A stretch of 64,000 bases of DNA from the NCBI RefSeq assembly GCF_002878395.1, contig NC_061121.1:16373059-16437058 (forward strand), in the 5' to 3' direction. Below are positions 34,060-46,294 of the stretch, piece by piece. The position numbers and the translations under genes were made by a program. How positions within the stretch are numbered: the first letter of the stretch is position 1; each line of letters starts with the position of its first letter. The DNA comes from Capsicum annuum. Taxonomy: Eukaryota; Streptophyta; Magnoliopsida; Solanales; Solanaceae. The notes beneath the pieces were generated by a model. That model had not been told where the DNA came from. It searched no databases and saw only the letters and a program-made list of their open reading frames with translations.

Positions 34060-35434
34060 TGATTTGCATATCTGTTTTTGCTTCCCAAGTTGCTCCCTCG
34101 ATGGATTGATTTTGACAAAGGACTTTGACTAGTGGAACTTCTTTGTTCCGCAGTCTATGAATCGGTGGTCAAGGATCTCAATTGAAATCTCTTCAAATAA
34201 AAGGCTATTATGAATTTCTAAACTTTCTAAAGGAACTACAAGGGTGGAGTCACCGATGCACTTCTTAAGCACAGAAACATGAAAGATAGGATGAACAGTT
34301 GACAAATCTGTGGGAAACTCAATCTCCTATGCCACCTTCCCAATATGGATCAAAATCTAGAAGGGACCCACATAACGGGGGCTAAGTTTCCCCTTTTTGC
34401 CAAACCTCTTTACCCCTTTCATGGGTGAAATCTTTGGATACACTAAATCACCAACTTCAAACTTAAGATCTCTGTGTATGATTTATGAAGACTATGAGCT
34501 ATTTTTAATCTTTCTCTAATCAACTTAACCTTCTCCATATCCTCAAATACTACATCAGGTCCAATCAAAGCGGCCTCTCCCACTTTAAACCAACCTATGG
34601 GTGATCTACATCTTCTCCCACAAAGAGCCCCAAATGGGGCCATCTAGATGCTAGAGTGATAACTTTTATTATAATCAAATTCAATCAATGGAAAATTCTC
34701 ATCCCAACTACCTTTGAAATCAAGAGTACATGTCCTCAACATATCCTCCAAAGTCTAGATGGTCTTCTCAGCCTGACCATCTGTCTGCGGATAAAAGGTG
34801 GAACTAAGGTGAACTTGGGTACCAAGACCCTTCTGAAAAGATCTCCAAAACTGGGAAGTGAATTAAGCACCTCTATCTGAGATGATAGACAAGGGAACTC
34901 CATGCAGCCTGACTAACTCTCGGATATATAACCAAGCATAATCCTCAGTTGTATAAGTCATATGCACTAGCAGGAAATGTGCTAACTTAGTCAACCTATC
35001 TATAATGAATCATGATGCCAATGCGAAAGGGGTAAACCAGACATAAAATCCATATTCACATCTTCCCACTTCCAAGTGGGGATACCAAACTCTTGCATTG
35101 CACCACCGGATCTTTGGTGATCTACCTTAACCTATTGGCAAGTTGTACACTTTACTACAAACTCAGCTATATCCTTCTTCATACCACTCCACCAATAGAT
35201 TTCCCGCAAGTCGTGATACATCATGGTAGCACTGGGATGAATAGAATATCGTGTGCCATGTGCTTCAGCCATAATCCTTTGCCTCAGATTATCAACATAA
35301 GGAACACATAATCTGACCTGAAATCTCAACACGCCGTCTCCCCTTTGGGAGAAAACCTCTACCCTTTGTTCCTTAACTGACTCTTTCAGTTTGACCAAAC
35401 TAGGATCTATGTTTTTCTTCTCCTTCACTTCCAA
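34060..35434 (-). pseudogene. G2 integrase with C-terminal chromodomain
   Basis: In sense order: an HHCC zinc finger with HGTRYSIHP and KCTTCQ (35132-35434), a core with SIISDRGA then a stop (about 34870-34900), CGRRCRSPIGWFKVGEAALIGPD (34443-34643), a GP-block near 34370-34400, and a chromodomain with EVPLVKVLCQNQ and EGATWEAKTDM (34070-34180). The zinc ligands are intact. The ATWEAE-type chromodomain tail places it in the chromoviruses. Several stops, including one just after the second catalytic Asp, prevent translation. Confidence 0.88.
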
Positions 35435-35436
35435 AA

Positions 35437-36810
35437 CTATAGAGGATTTGAAACTACTCTGAACACAAACATTCTCATCAGTTTAGTTGAATCAAGCAAC
35501 CTAATACCCAATCTAGCCAAATGATGTACTTCTCGAGCTAACTTTTTCTTATCCTTCTCCACATGAGCCACACTGCCCATAGACAACCTACTAAGGGCTT
35601 CTGCTACTACATTGGCCTTGCCCGGATGATACAACACACTCATATCATAATCTTTTAGCAACTCTAACTATGTCCTTTGATGAAGATTCAACTCCATCTG
35701 AGTGAATATATACTATAGGCTTTTATGGTCCGTGAACACATCAACATGCACACCATAAAGATAATGTCTCCAAATTTTCAAAGCAAATACTACAGCAGCT
35801 AATTCTAAATCATGGGTTGGGTAATTATTTTCATGCGGTTTCAACTGTCGAGAGACATAAGATATAACCTTACCTCTCTACATCAACACACAACCCAAAC
35901 CAACTCTATAGGCATCACAATAAACAACAAAATTTGTACCATCAGATAATGTTAAGACTGGGGCTAAAGTGAGTCGAGTCTTCAACTCCTAAAAAATCTT
36001 CTCGCAAGAATCTTGCCATAGGAACTTAACCTTATTTTGGGCCAATCGGGTCATGGGAGATACAATAGATGAGAAACCTTCAACAAAGCAGTGGTAATAG
36101 CCAGATAGACCTAAGAAATTTCTAATATTTGATGGAGAGATAGGTCTAGGTCAATTTCTTACCGCTTCTATCTTTTGGGGATCGACTCTAATGCCTTCAG
36201 CTGAAATTATATGACTGAGAAAGGCTACTGACCTTAGATATAACTCACACTTGCTGAATTTGGCTAACAAGTGATGATCTCTAAGAATTTCCAGAACAAT
36301 TCTAAGATGATCTGCCTGGTCATCCTTGCTACGAAAGTATACAAGGATATCATCTATGAACACTATAACAAACATATCAAGATATTGTTTGAACACACGG
36401 TTCATAAGGTCCATGAAAGTTGTTGGAGAATTGGTTAGCCTGAAAGACATAACCAAAAACTCAAAATAACCATAACAGGTTCTGAAGGTAGTCTTTGGAA
36501 TGTCACATTCCTTAACTTTTAGCTGATGATAGCCAGATCTAAGGTTTATCTTTGAGAAGTAACTGGCACCTTGAAATTGATCAAACAAGTCATCAATTCT
36601 TGGAAGAGGGTAATTATTCTTGACTGTAACTTTATTCAGATGACGATAGTCTATGCACATACACAAAGAACCATCCTTCTTTTGCATGAATAGAATGGGA
36701 GCGCCCCATGAAGAAACACTGGGCCTTATGAAACCTTTATCTAAAATATATTTGAGTTACTCTTTCAAATCCTTAAGCTCTGCGGGTGCCATATGATATG
36801 GAGGAATGGA
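35437..36810 (-). pseudogene. G2 reverse transcriptase and RNase H
   Basis: The frame 36151-36687 runs from [17 protein letters not shown] through [25 protein letters not shown] and the intact catalytic FIDDILVY box. RNase H follows with VYCDAYRVGLG (about 35910) and ends with [24 protein letters not shown] (35437-35661). The segment 35662-36150 is broken by stops. Confidence 0.9.
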
Positions 36811-37399
36811 AATAGGCTGGGTAACGAGAAGAAGGTCAATCCCAAATTCTATCTCTCTATCGGGAGGTATCCCTGGGAGATCATCTAGAAAAACATCAGG
36901 AAACTCATTAACTATACTAACTGACTGAATAGTCAGAGCCTCATACTTAGTGTCTTTAACTCAAACTAGATGATAGATGCAACCTTTAGAAATCTTTCTA
37001 GCCCTGAGATAAGATATGAAATGACTCTTGGAAGATACACAATTTCTGGATCATTCGAAAACTAGTTGACCTGGGAACTGAAACTTAACCACACGGGTAC
37101 GACAGTCTATTGATGCATAATAGGAATAGCCAATCCATACCCAGAATAATATCAAAATCAACCATGTCTAACTCTATCAAATTTTTTAATATGATGATCA
37201 AGGACAGTAATGGGACAATTTTTATAAACTTGCTTAGCAATAATAGACTCATCTACTGGGGTAGAAACTAGGAAAGGCTCAGGGATCTTTTTAGAACGTA
37301 CTTCAAAATTCACAGCAACCAACGAGGTCACATAAGAGAAACTTGACCCAGGGTCTAACAAACATAAACATCAAACTGAAAAACTTGAAGCATACTAGT
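36811..37399 (-). pseudogene. G2 aspartic protease and linker
   Basis: LDPGSSFSYVTSLVAVNFEV (37300-37361) keeps the catalytic Asp and the STPVDESI block. IELDMVDFDIILGMDW follows, frameshifted, near 37140-37190. The linker to reverse transcriptase is degraded. Confidence 0.83.
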
Positions 37400-38623
37400 A
37401 ACAATATCTAGAGAATCCTCCTGTTCCTGATGGGATGGTAAAACCTAGAATCAGTTTTGGTACTATTTGCCATCGATACTGGATGAAGACCTCTGAGGAG
37501 GGGTTGGACGGGCTAAAGAAGATGCTGCACTAGTAGCCTGAGTCTGAGGTCAAACACCTTTATTTCCCTGTCTAGCATACGAGCAAGCTCTGAGTCTATG
37601 GCCCAACTTTCAACTACTAAAACAACCCCTCTATTTGTCTAAGCACTCGCCGAGATGGGTCCTACCACAGTTAGCATACTGGGGATAACTGGGCCTACTA
37701 CTCACACTGTTCTGAGATCTAGACATTGAAGGCTCACTCCCCAGCTCCTACCTATTTCTGCTTGTAAAAGCACTAGCTGATGAAGGAGATGGCATAGATG
37801 AATTGCTCTAAAACTATAGGTAATTCTCTCCATGGGATCTAGTCTGACCATACTCATGCTGCTCTGATCTATCCCTCTTGTTTCCTCTTACTCTATCTTT
37901 CTCTTTTATCTTTTCTTCCTCAATCTGCTAAGCATACATCATCAATCTAGCAAGATCCATGTCTCAATTTAGCTTTGCAGTCCTACATGCCTAAGTAACA
38001 AATCCAGACACACCGATCACAAACTTACTCATACTGGTCCTAGAGTCAGCCATCAAATTAGAAGCATACTTAGATAACTGGTTGAACATGAGGTAATACT
38101 TATTTATTATCATAGATCCCTACCTCAGGTTCATAAACTCTTATACCTTTGTTTCCCTCATCTCAAATGGGAAGAACTTGTCCAAGAATGCATCCTAGAA
38201 CACCTGCCAGGTCACGGGAGCAATATTCTCCCCTCTACTCTTCCTCCACATCATAACCCAATCATACGCAACATCTTTAAGCCTATAAGATGCCAAATCT
38301 ACACTCTCTTTCTAAAAATATGCATAACTTGGGTGATTTTCTTTACCTCATCAAGATACAATTGTGGGTCCTCACCTGCCTTCGACCCATAGAGCTCTAG
38401 TGGATTTATCCTCATGAAATCACAAATCCTGGATATGGCTAAATCACCTCCTGGCAAATACAAAACTACAGCCTGATTATTAGCCTGAACATTCGTAGTG
38501 ACTGTCTGGGCTAACGCCTGAAAAGCTGCACGAAACTCTACATGAGATATTTTTATTTAGGGGATCAACAGGTTTATGTTGTTGATTGTCATTTCTATGG
38601 GCATTAGCTCTATGAGAAGTCAT
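37400..38623 (-). pseudogene. G2 gag remnant
   Basis: The start codon is at 38621-38623 (MTSHRANAH). Capsid blocks VMMWRKSRGENIAPVTWQVF and FFPFEMRE lie near 38160-38280, and LARLMMYA near 37950. The knuckle region reads RGCFSS-stop-KLGHRLRAC (about 37600), so a stop follows the place of the second Cys. Many CAG- or TGG-derived stops occur. Confidence 0.82.
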
Positions 38624-38815
38624 TTTTTTTCATAAAAGAGCAAGAGTTAATAGTGGATAGAGATAGTTGCAGGCACGATAGATTCTAAAAGAAAGAGATG
38701 ATTTTTCCTAAAACAACTTGCAGCCTCTTGCTAATAGATATGGAGCACTATACACCAATGATCAAGACTCTACATAATGCGGCTTGTCAGACTCTTTAGG
38801 ACTCTTAAAACATAA

Positions 38816-38828
38816 GGCTCTGATACCA
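38816..38828 (-). other. G2 primer binding site, initiator tRNA-Met
   Basis: The minus strand reads TGGTATCAGAGCC, identical to the G1 site, 2-4 nt from the 5' LTR. Confidence 0.9.
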
Positions 38829-38830
38829 AG

Positions 38831-39008
38831 TTTCAAACACCCCGAAATCACATCCCGAGATGTCATACGGTGCTTAAGGCTACAAGTAGCCCTAAGCTAA
38901 CCCTTCAAGCCTATTTCTCTTCTAACACTTACTTTACGATAAATAAACCAAGAAATAATACTATATTATATCAAATCTGAACTGAAATAACTAAAATAAT
39001 ACTATATT
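38831..39008 (-). repeat. G2 5' LTR fragment with deletion junction
   Basis: This matches the first 170 bp of the 3' LTR (CCCCGAAATCACATCCCGAGATG...). Homology stops near 39000. A 15-bp sequence AAATAATACTATATT occurs at 38953-38967 and again at 38994-39008, the second copy lying at the junction with the LARD2 LTR. Confidence 0.82.
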
Positions 39009-39496
39009 TTATTAACTGAAAGATAAAATGGGGGTTTTTGATGATCAAAAAATAATTGTTGTTCACTTTAGTTTTAATGTTTGTAAATCAAGAATTTATG
39101 AAATAACTAGAATTATGTTCACTAGAGCTTCCGGTACATGACAGATGCTAAAAGTGATTCAAGATTCTCACGGAGGGTGGGATAACAAGCTATCTTTATC
39201 GATGTTATGATTAAATGTCTCTCGACATACTTAAGCATTTAATTCCCTAATCCTCTCGAACGTAGGGAATTTCTATTTACTGCCCAGATTTTACCTCAGA
39301 TTAACCAACCTTGTTACAGCGCTGATTATTAAACAAAGTATTTTCCATTTCCTATTGATAATTCACTTCCTACTATATTTGATTTCTTTCTCAAGCAAAT
39401 CAAAGCAGGTGTGTCTACTATTTGCAACCAACAGATGTTAAATAAAACTTCAAAATTATCAAGAAATCCTACCACCTTTTAAATCTTGAATACTTA
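39009..39496 (-). repeat. LARD2 3' LTR, first segment
   Basis: This aligns with 46886-47296 in the right LTR (GTAAATCAAGAATTTATGAA..., TCTCACGG...). It ends at the solo LTR insertion; ACTTA at 39492-39496 is the left target duplication. Confidence 0.85.
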
Positions 39497-42400
39497 TGTA
39501 ATGCCCCGATTTTCTGAACCAAAATGCTACACGGTGCTCATGATCCTGAAGGACCACAAGCTAACCCATGAATGATATCTATACCTGCAAACTGCATAAT
39601 ATCTCATAAAATATGCGAAAACATGAATTGTAAGGCCATAAGGTTCAATACTGATACATATCCAAAAAACATGATATAATAATACCTAAGAAAAATATAA
39701 ATATTGAAGTCTGAACATCTAATCTGACATCTAGTCCGAAAGCCTCTAACTGAACTAAATAAGGAGTTGAAGGAACATGTCTCAAACTAACTCCATGAAC
39801 TGAAAAACTAATCTAAAATACTGTAGTAAAGTAATAATTAATATTTTTCTCAAATGAAGAGGAACACTGACTGCTAAAATCTGTAATGTTACTGCTGCTA
39901 TCAAACTCATTCCTCTGTACCTATGGCATCAAATAAAAACCATAGCGCGAATACGTCAGGACGACTGAATAAACTGAGTATACGAGTGAGGTCAGCTAAA
40001 TACAAAGGGTTTAATATGCATGAACAATGCTGACTGATATGAACGTGAGAATACATACATACGTAACTGCAACTAAACTCATGGTGATACTGACTACTAA
40101 GTCTAAATACTGACAACATGAGTTTAATGATGCTGAGATACTGAATGACTGAGTTTACTCATATTGAGATACTGAATGACTGAGTTTACTGATATTGATA
40201 TGTAATTCACTAATAAGTGAGGAACTGATATTGTATTACTGAATACTGGGAGACCAATACTATATTACTGATAAAGGAATGATTGTTTCTGGTAGTTCTG
40301 ATTATGAAGAACTAATTTGATTGAATGTATATAACAGTTCTGAAACTAAGCTCGTGATAACATAACTACTGAGTATGAATACTCATGACATGTATTTACT
40401 GATAACATATCATGAATGATAACTGAATTCTAATAACTGATATATCTGATAATACGAGTTCTGATAACTGATAGCATGAATAACTATATCTGATAGTCCT
40501 AAATCTGATGGAACTAGCTGAGTTCCGTATTGTATCTGAGTTAACTATATCTGACAGTCCTGATATCCTGAAGAACTATCTAAGTTCTTTTACTGAGACT
40601 GATACTGAAACTATAGGAAGTAGTTATCTAATCGACATGCCCCAAATACGCTATAATAGCTAAGCTGGGGTCCAATCTCTGCCCTGATTGGAAGGGTGTC
40701 AATACCATGCCACTGGTAAGGACAAGCTGTGAGTGACCCTCATCTAGCAGGTACTCATAATGAGAATAGTGGGAACCTTCATCTGATAGGTTAAGCCACC
40801 TTATCTACCCTCAACTGACAGGTATTGATGTCTCAACCTATGTTGGCTACATAGTTCTAGAACGCAAGGACTGCTTCTAAGAATCACACCCTCTACTGGC
40901 AGGTGAGTTTCCATCCTTGTGTTCGTTCGGTGCTGAATCTTACTCCCAACTGAATGACACTGAACTGATTATACTGAACTGATTTCCTAGTTCTTACTAG
41001 AATTAAATGAACTGTTACTGATTGTTCTATTTAACTGAATTGAACATGGACTGATTTTATTGAGTTTCGATGACTAGCGGAACACTACTAAATTCTATTA
41101 ACAAACTAAATGCTACTGAGTTCTGTTAGCTAACTGAGTTTACTGATGTCTGAACTGAATACTGAACTAAATTGTACTGACACTGAGATTTACTGAATTC
41201 TATTGACTAATAAAATATTACTGAGATTACGTAGATTACTGAGTACTGAGTAAAACTAAACTGATACTGCCTTTACATGAGTTTTCCTGAGTTATGAGAC
41301 TGACTAAAGTCTACTGAACATGGCTTGACTGAGAGTATCGTGAAAACATGACATGGCTCTAGGCACACAGCTATATTTTTTAGGTACAAGTACCCCCAGG
41401 ACTCGATAGAAGGAAACTGACACTTCTTGACATTCTTGAATACATGATCAATATCAACCATTCATAATAAAATAAGTTGGGGATTTCATGAAGTACATGG
41501 TTAACATAATCTTGTTCATGGTAGGAATGTAAGTAATCAAGATCATAATTTGATACTCTAACATCATGACATTTGAACAACATATTCATTGTACAACAAT
41601 AGCATGTAAGCCATTCAAGCATGAGGTCAATGGCATGAATTCACCTTTTAGGCCATATTAATCTATACTAAATGTTTCTTGTTTCTGTTAAACATTTAAT
41701 CAAACACCTTTCATGCACAACTTAGGCATAGGTGAAATCATAAAAATTTTACAAAGTATAAATCACCAAATTCATGGACTTCATATTATATTTCAACATA
41801 GTTTCATGATTTCACATAAAGATCCCAACTTGGGAATCATTCAACACCAAAAACATGCTCATCAACGTCCAACTTGTAATTTCAAGAACTCAACATAAAG
41901 TTCATATGAATAATATTACAAAATAAATTAGGTTTCATGATTCTTGAGATAACTCATGGAATTAAAAACTCAATTTAACATCATCAACATGAACATAATC
42001 ATCCCACCATAAAATATTCATGATACATAACTTAAAACTTGATTATTGAGCTCCATGGATGAAGGAAATCCATGGATGAACACTATGCATACCTTAGTTC
42101 TTCATTTTACGAAGATCGACAGAGAGAATTTCTTGAAATTAAATCCCCAATTGCAAACCCTTTTCCTGTTCTTCATGAATTTTGAGAGAAATCAAGCATA
42201 TGTTGCTAAATTATGCTAAATATCGTGTTTATGTGTATATATAGAGAGGTGAAAAAGATAAAAATACCCCTGGAGAAAGAGAGAAAGATGCAGCTGTCCT
42301 CCGTTGTTTTCAGGCTGATAGGCTAAAGTAAATTGATCATAACTTTTTACTCCAATGTTTAAATTGGATGCAACCAATTGAATTGGAAAGAAGACTCAAA

Positions 42401-42774
42401 GATATTTCTATTGATATATAGCAGATCTCACAGTTCATTATATACACGAAGTTGTGATAGTTTGAAGTTGACAGAAATTTTTGACCTGAAATGCGCCCGA
42501 AATGTGGGAGCATTTCAAACCAGTGAGTTAGCCACTGAAATGTGCCCAAAATGCGCCCAAAATATTTCCAATACGTAATAGGGACTTTCCCCATCGCAAC
42601 GTAACTTGAAAATCTAAAAATGGAGGTCGGGAAGGTCATGAAATAAATTCCCGAAGTTAGGAGGTCTAAAATGAGAGTAAGTGTTGAACTTGAACACTTA
42701 GCAAAAAATTTTCTAAGTTTTGGAATCTCTCATGGAGCTTTACGAGCTGAATTTGACATGCGATTTTTATAGGG
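39497..42774 (-). mobile_element. Solo LTR inside the LARD2 LTR
   Basis: It begins TGTAATGCCCCGATTTTC, like the G7 LTR, and contains no internal region. The target duplication is ACTTA (39492-39496) against TCTTA (42775-42779). Comparison with the other LARD2 LTR shows exactly this point interrupted. It is the longest LTR here (about 3.28 kb), with a very CTGA-rich middle (about 40080-41280). The right end lacks the usual ATTACA and is probably mutated. Confidence 0.82.
42235..42244 (-). promoter_or_regulatory. TATA box of solo LTR
   Basis: The minus strand reads CTATATATAC, just downstream in sense of a region with AAATGCGCCC-type repeats (42490-42565). Confidence 0.55.
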
Positions 42775-42779
42775 TCTTA

Positions 42780-43832
42780 GCACCTCATCAAGACCTAACC
42801 CTAGATCCCATAACTCAGGTTGATGGAGTTTAGCCAGTCATGTGTAACGAACGAAACAAATAATTGAATTCATGATTTGAAAGATAAACTTACAGAGCAA
42901 TGAAAAGTAATAATTGTTACTTCGATTCAATCACTAAATAACTCCGCAAAAAGCAATAGTAATCTCTCACAAGTTAATGGTGACAGTGTATCCAAAACTA
43001 GAGCGAGAAATACTCAAGTTCATGAAGTTATTTCTCCTCCCCCTTAATGAAACCCTAAAAGCTGCTATTTATCGCTGTAACTTAAAGTCGGAATTAAAAC
43101 TTCTGAAATTCGTCCATTAGATGACTCAACCTCTTAAGGAAAACCTATACTTGTCCTTAAATACTTAGGCTAATTATGGAAACAAAATCATAGGTTACAG
43201 TTTTTTCTCGGAATAGACGACGACATAGGTGATGCCTTATCAGGGTTCTGACGCCTTATCAGGAATGTCGTCAGATCCACTTCAATTTTGACATTCTCTA
43301 CTTTAGGGTAACAACGAAACTTGACAGCTTATTAGAACTTTGACGATTTATCACCAATGTCATCACGGATTCCAACTGAAGTCCATTCTCTGCTTTAGGG
43401 TGACGACGAAACTTGATGGCTTATCAGAACTTTGATGATTTATCACCAATGCCATCATGGATTCCAGCTGAAGTCCATTCTCTCTAAGGCTGACGATGCT
43501 CTTGATAGCTTATCAAATTTGTGATGACATATCAGGGGATGTCGTCATACTTCTGCTCCAAATTCATCACACTACCTCCAGCTGACGATGGACCTGATAC
43601 TTATCACCAAGTTGATGACTTATCACAAAAAGTAGTCAACTGTTTTTCTACAATTTCTTGGCTATTTGTTCCATATTCACCTCTTTTTGTCCTTATTGTC
43701 TCAGGTTCTCTTCCATCTTGCCTTTTATGCAATATCAAAGAAATATCATCAAAAACAACGATAGTTACTTAAGAACTTACAATTATTCCGAGTTAAAAGT
43801 CTTAAATGTGCTAACAAAATGCTAGCACATCA
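42780..43832 (-). repeat. LARD2 3' LTR, second segment
   Basis: This continues the LTR after the solo LTR: CTCATCAAGACCTAACCC to CACATCA. It aligns with 47300-48283. The TGACG-rich U3 spans about 43215-43640. The TATA-equivalent (43064-43075) is mutated to CGATAAATAG, unlike the right LTR. Confidence 0.87.
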
Positions 43833-45372
43833 ACACCCTCAACTTAAAACAATTTCTTGTCCTCAAGCAACCAAAATATAACTAAGAGAATACAAAGTAT
43901 ATTCGGCAGTCAATTTTCTATATCATCTCAACACAACTTCACCTTCTCCCAGGTCAATCAATTCAAACTCAATTGTGTATACTATTGAAAAACAACAATG
44001 CAACACACAGGAATCAAGTTATGGCATAAATTCAGCAATAGCAACCATGCATGTACCAAGATCACACTATCCAAACAAGTTAGCAACTAGCAACATCACC
44101 TGTGTGCCCTCACAACAAAGAAATCCATTTTTCACTTATATCAGAAATCACATATATACATTTAGGGATAATCACGAGACTCACTCTCAGAATGAAGTTC
44201 CACTCAATGTACGTCAAATGCCATAGTCTTGTCCTTATAGTCAGTACCAAGGTTTTTGGGCAGGTCAGCTAGGATCACTATAGGTCTTTTTCTTGGCTTG
44301 TAATGTAGGCTAGGGGCTAGTATGACATTCAAGGGTATTTAAAGTGACTACGCCTCCTTGACACTACACTAACCTCTTGGGGTTTCACTTCTTAACCTTC
44401 TTCTCTTCCTCCCTTTTATTGATCACACATGCTCAAGGTGGGTGCTATCTTTTCAAAAACCAAATTATCTTTTTCTAATATTTTATACAGCTTTTTCTTT
44501 TCTTATTTTTTTTGCACCACACCCGGCTTTTTATTCTTTTCTCTTATTCTACCTTACTTCATACTCATTTTGCATCACGCACCCCTATGATAGCCACCCT
44601 CAACTTAGGCTATTTGTCTAAGTCAAAGTGTACAGTGTCCAAGGAGGACCAGGACCAAAACAGGTTCATTATGAAACAAATGGAAAGGTGATGGGTGTCA
44701 AAAAGAAAATAGGCTATTCAGACTCAAAATAGGTATCAAGGGATATTATGTATACAGGGAAGGTCATTTAGGCTGAAAGTGGGTTACAATCAAAAATGGC
44801 ATATGATCCTTTCTTAGCCCCTATCCTACAACCAAGGAAAGACTAATCGGGCAAGTTCTGGATTCACACACAAAGGGAACTAAGTAAGACCTCGCACACA
44901 CATGGCACACAAATATATCGTACATCACTACTTATCCAGTTCATGCAATTGTTTAGCACTGATTATCATGTTGCCAGAACTAGTGCCACCAAAAGATACA
45001 CTGTGGTCACAATTAGATGTAGTTCACATAGTATTACAAATAAACTCTTGGAGAGGTACTCAAAAATCACAAAACATATTAGTTGCCTTATTACTTGTAT
45101 TTTACCTAGTTAACCACAACACATCACAAAACAAAACACAAAATGCCTAAACATACCGGCTCTACTAGGAAAAAGACTCTAGGGAAAAGAGGCACGACAA
45201 CAAAAATCCACAGAGGACATTAACACCCACAAGTATCCCCACCCTCAACTTAAAATCATACAATGTCCCCAATGCATCAAACCAAAATAAGAGAGTTAGA
45301 AACATACCTGTGGCATCACGGGTGTGAAGATCTAATGTCAATCACATAATACGAATACAAACAACAAAATAT
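43833..45372 (-). other. LARD2 internal non-coding region
   Basis: This begins with the polypurine tract (minus AAGTTGAGGGTGT) and is conserved in order with 4402-5950 of LARD1. There is no domain on either strand. Confidence 0.7.
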
Positions 45373-45390
45373 CTTGGGTTGCCTCCCAAG
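45373..45390 (-). other. Conserved hairpin in LARD2
   Basis: The minus strand reads CTTGGGAGGCAACCCAAG, identical to the G5 hairpin and one base from LARD1. It is preceded in sense by TAAATTAGGCGCTT. Confidence 0.7.
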
Positions 45391-45409
45391 AAGCGCCTAA
45401 TTTAGTGTC

Positions 45410-46054
45410 GCAGCATGACTCAGTTATCTTGACTACTCAGACTTTATCAAGATACCTTGTTGATAATTATTTATGTCTCCACTTGGAGGATTTAAAACGT
45501 TGACCCAAATTGTGATCAATACATCTTCAGGGTGTGTTGGGCAAATATACGGGCATGATAAGGAATGTTCTATCACTCCACTTCAAAGACTTAAAATGCT
45601 TGCCCAATTTTGCATCGAACTTTTGTGTGGGCTCATTTGGCAATGGTGAGAATCTTAAACAGCCATTAAATGGACATCGATCTTTAAGCTTCTTGGCCTT
45701 CAAGATTGGGGTTGTAGTTTACCCTATTGGAAGGACAGACTCCCAAATGTAAGAATCTTCCTCCTCATTTTCAAAATTTGTCATTTGCTTAGGTGATTTG
45801 ACTTTCAACACATCCACCAAGCATAATGTTTAAAATTGGTTTGAATGAGGACTAACTCTCAATTTTGGAGTAGCATCCCTATTAGTATTTTTATCCCAAA
45901 ATGGACTAGAGTCTTCACAAGGATTGTGCTTGATTTCTTCTTTTAACTCTAGTACCATTTCCTCGTCTTTAGCATCTAAATTCATAAATGGTTTGGTTGG
46001 TTAGGAAATCACCGAGGGTTGCTCAATATCAAGCTCATCATCAACATCAGATTC
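45410..46054 (-). pseudogene. LARD2 C-terminal coding remnant
   Basis: The minus frame, broken by stops, reads ESDVDDELDIEQPSVIS, MVLELKEE, HSNQF and NFENEEEDSYIWESV, the first parts collinear with the LARD1 acidic ORF. It continues as TTPILKAKKLKDRCPFNGCL, of which LARD1 keeps only a mutated trace. The ancestral LARD protein therefore probably ran on toward the hairpin. Confidence 0.5.
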
Positions 46055-46255
46055 TTACTCCTCATCTTCACACTCGTCCATTATGTTAAATGATTCCACA
46101 AATAAGATAACATCTAAACATAATGTGAAAAAGTGCTTTGAATGATTGACCTCTTTATTTATATTATCTATCATTCTTAGTTCCTCGTTACTTGCCCTTA
46201 TGTCTTGACGTATATCACGTATGATATCATTCATTGTGTCCACACACTTCAACAT
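46055..46255 (-). CDS. LARD2 acidic ORF fragment
   Basis: 66 codons (MLKCVDTMNDIIRDIRQDIR...) clearly related to the first part of the LARD1 acidic ORF. It is in the same frame as the knuckle ORF, at the same distance of 108 codons from its Met as in LARD1. It ends prematurely at CEDEE-stop, where LARD1 reads on. Confidence 0.5.
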   Translation of the reverse strand: MLKCVDTMNDIIRDIRQDIRASNEELRMIDNINKEVNHSKHFFTLCLDVILFVESFNIMDECEDEE

Positions 46256-46294
46256 TAGTTGAAGCGTAGCTTCAATGCCATTCTTTCCGATACT

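Larger units (their letters stand above)
31343..39008 (-). mobile_element. G2: Tekay/Del-like chromovirus with truncated 5' LTR
   Basis: This minus-strand element has a complete 3' LTR (31343-33823), polypurine tract, chromodomain, integrase, RNase H, reverse transcriptase, protease, gag and a tRNA-Met PBS in the usual order. The 5' LTR is only about 175 bp long and ends at a deletion junction with LARD2 near 39000. Stops and frameshifts occur throughout, but catalytic motifs are better preserved than in G1 (RT FIDD, protease LDPGS, integrase zinc finger). The left flank is ATTTA; the right flank is lost. Confidence 0.9.
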
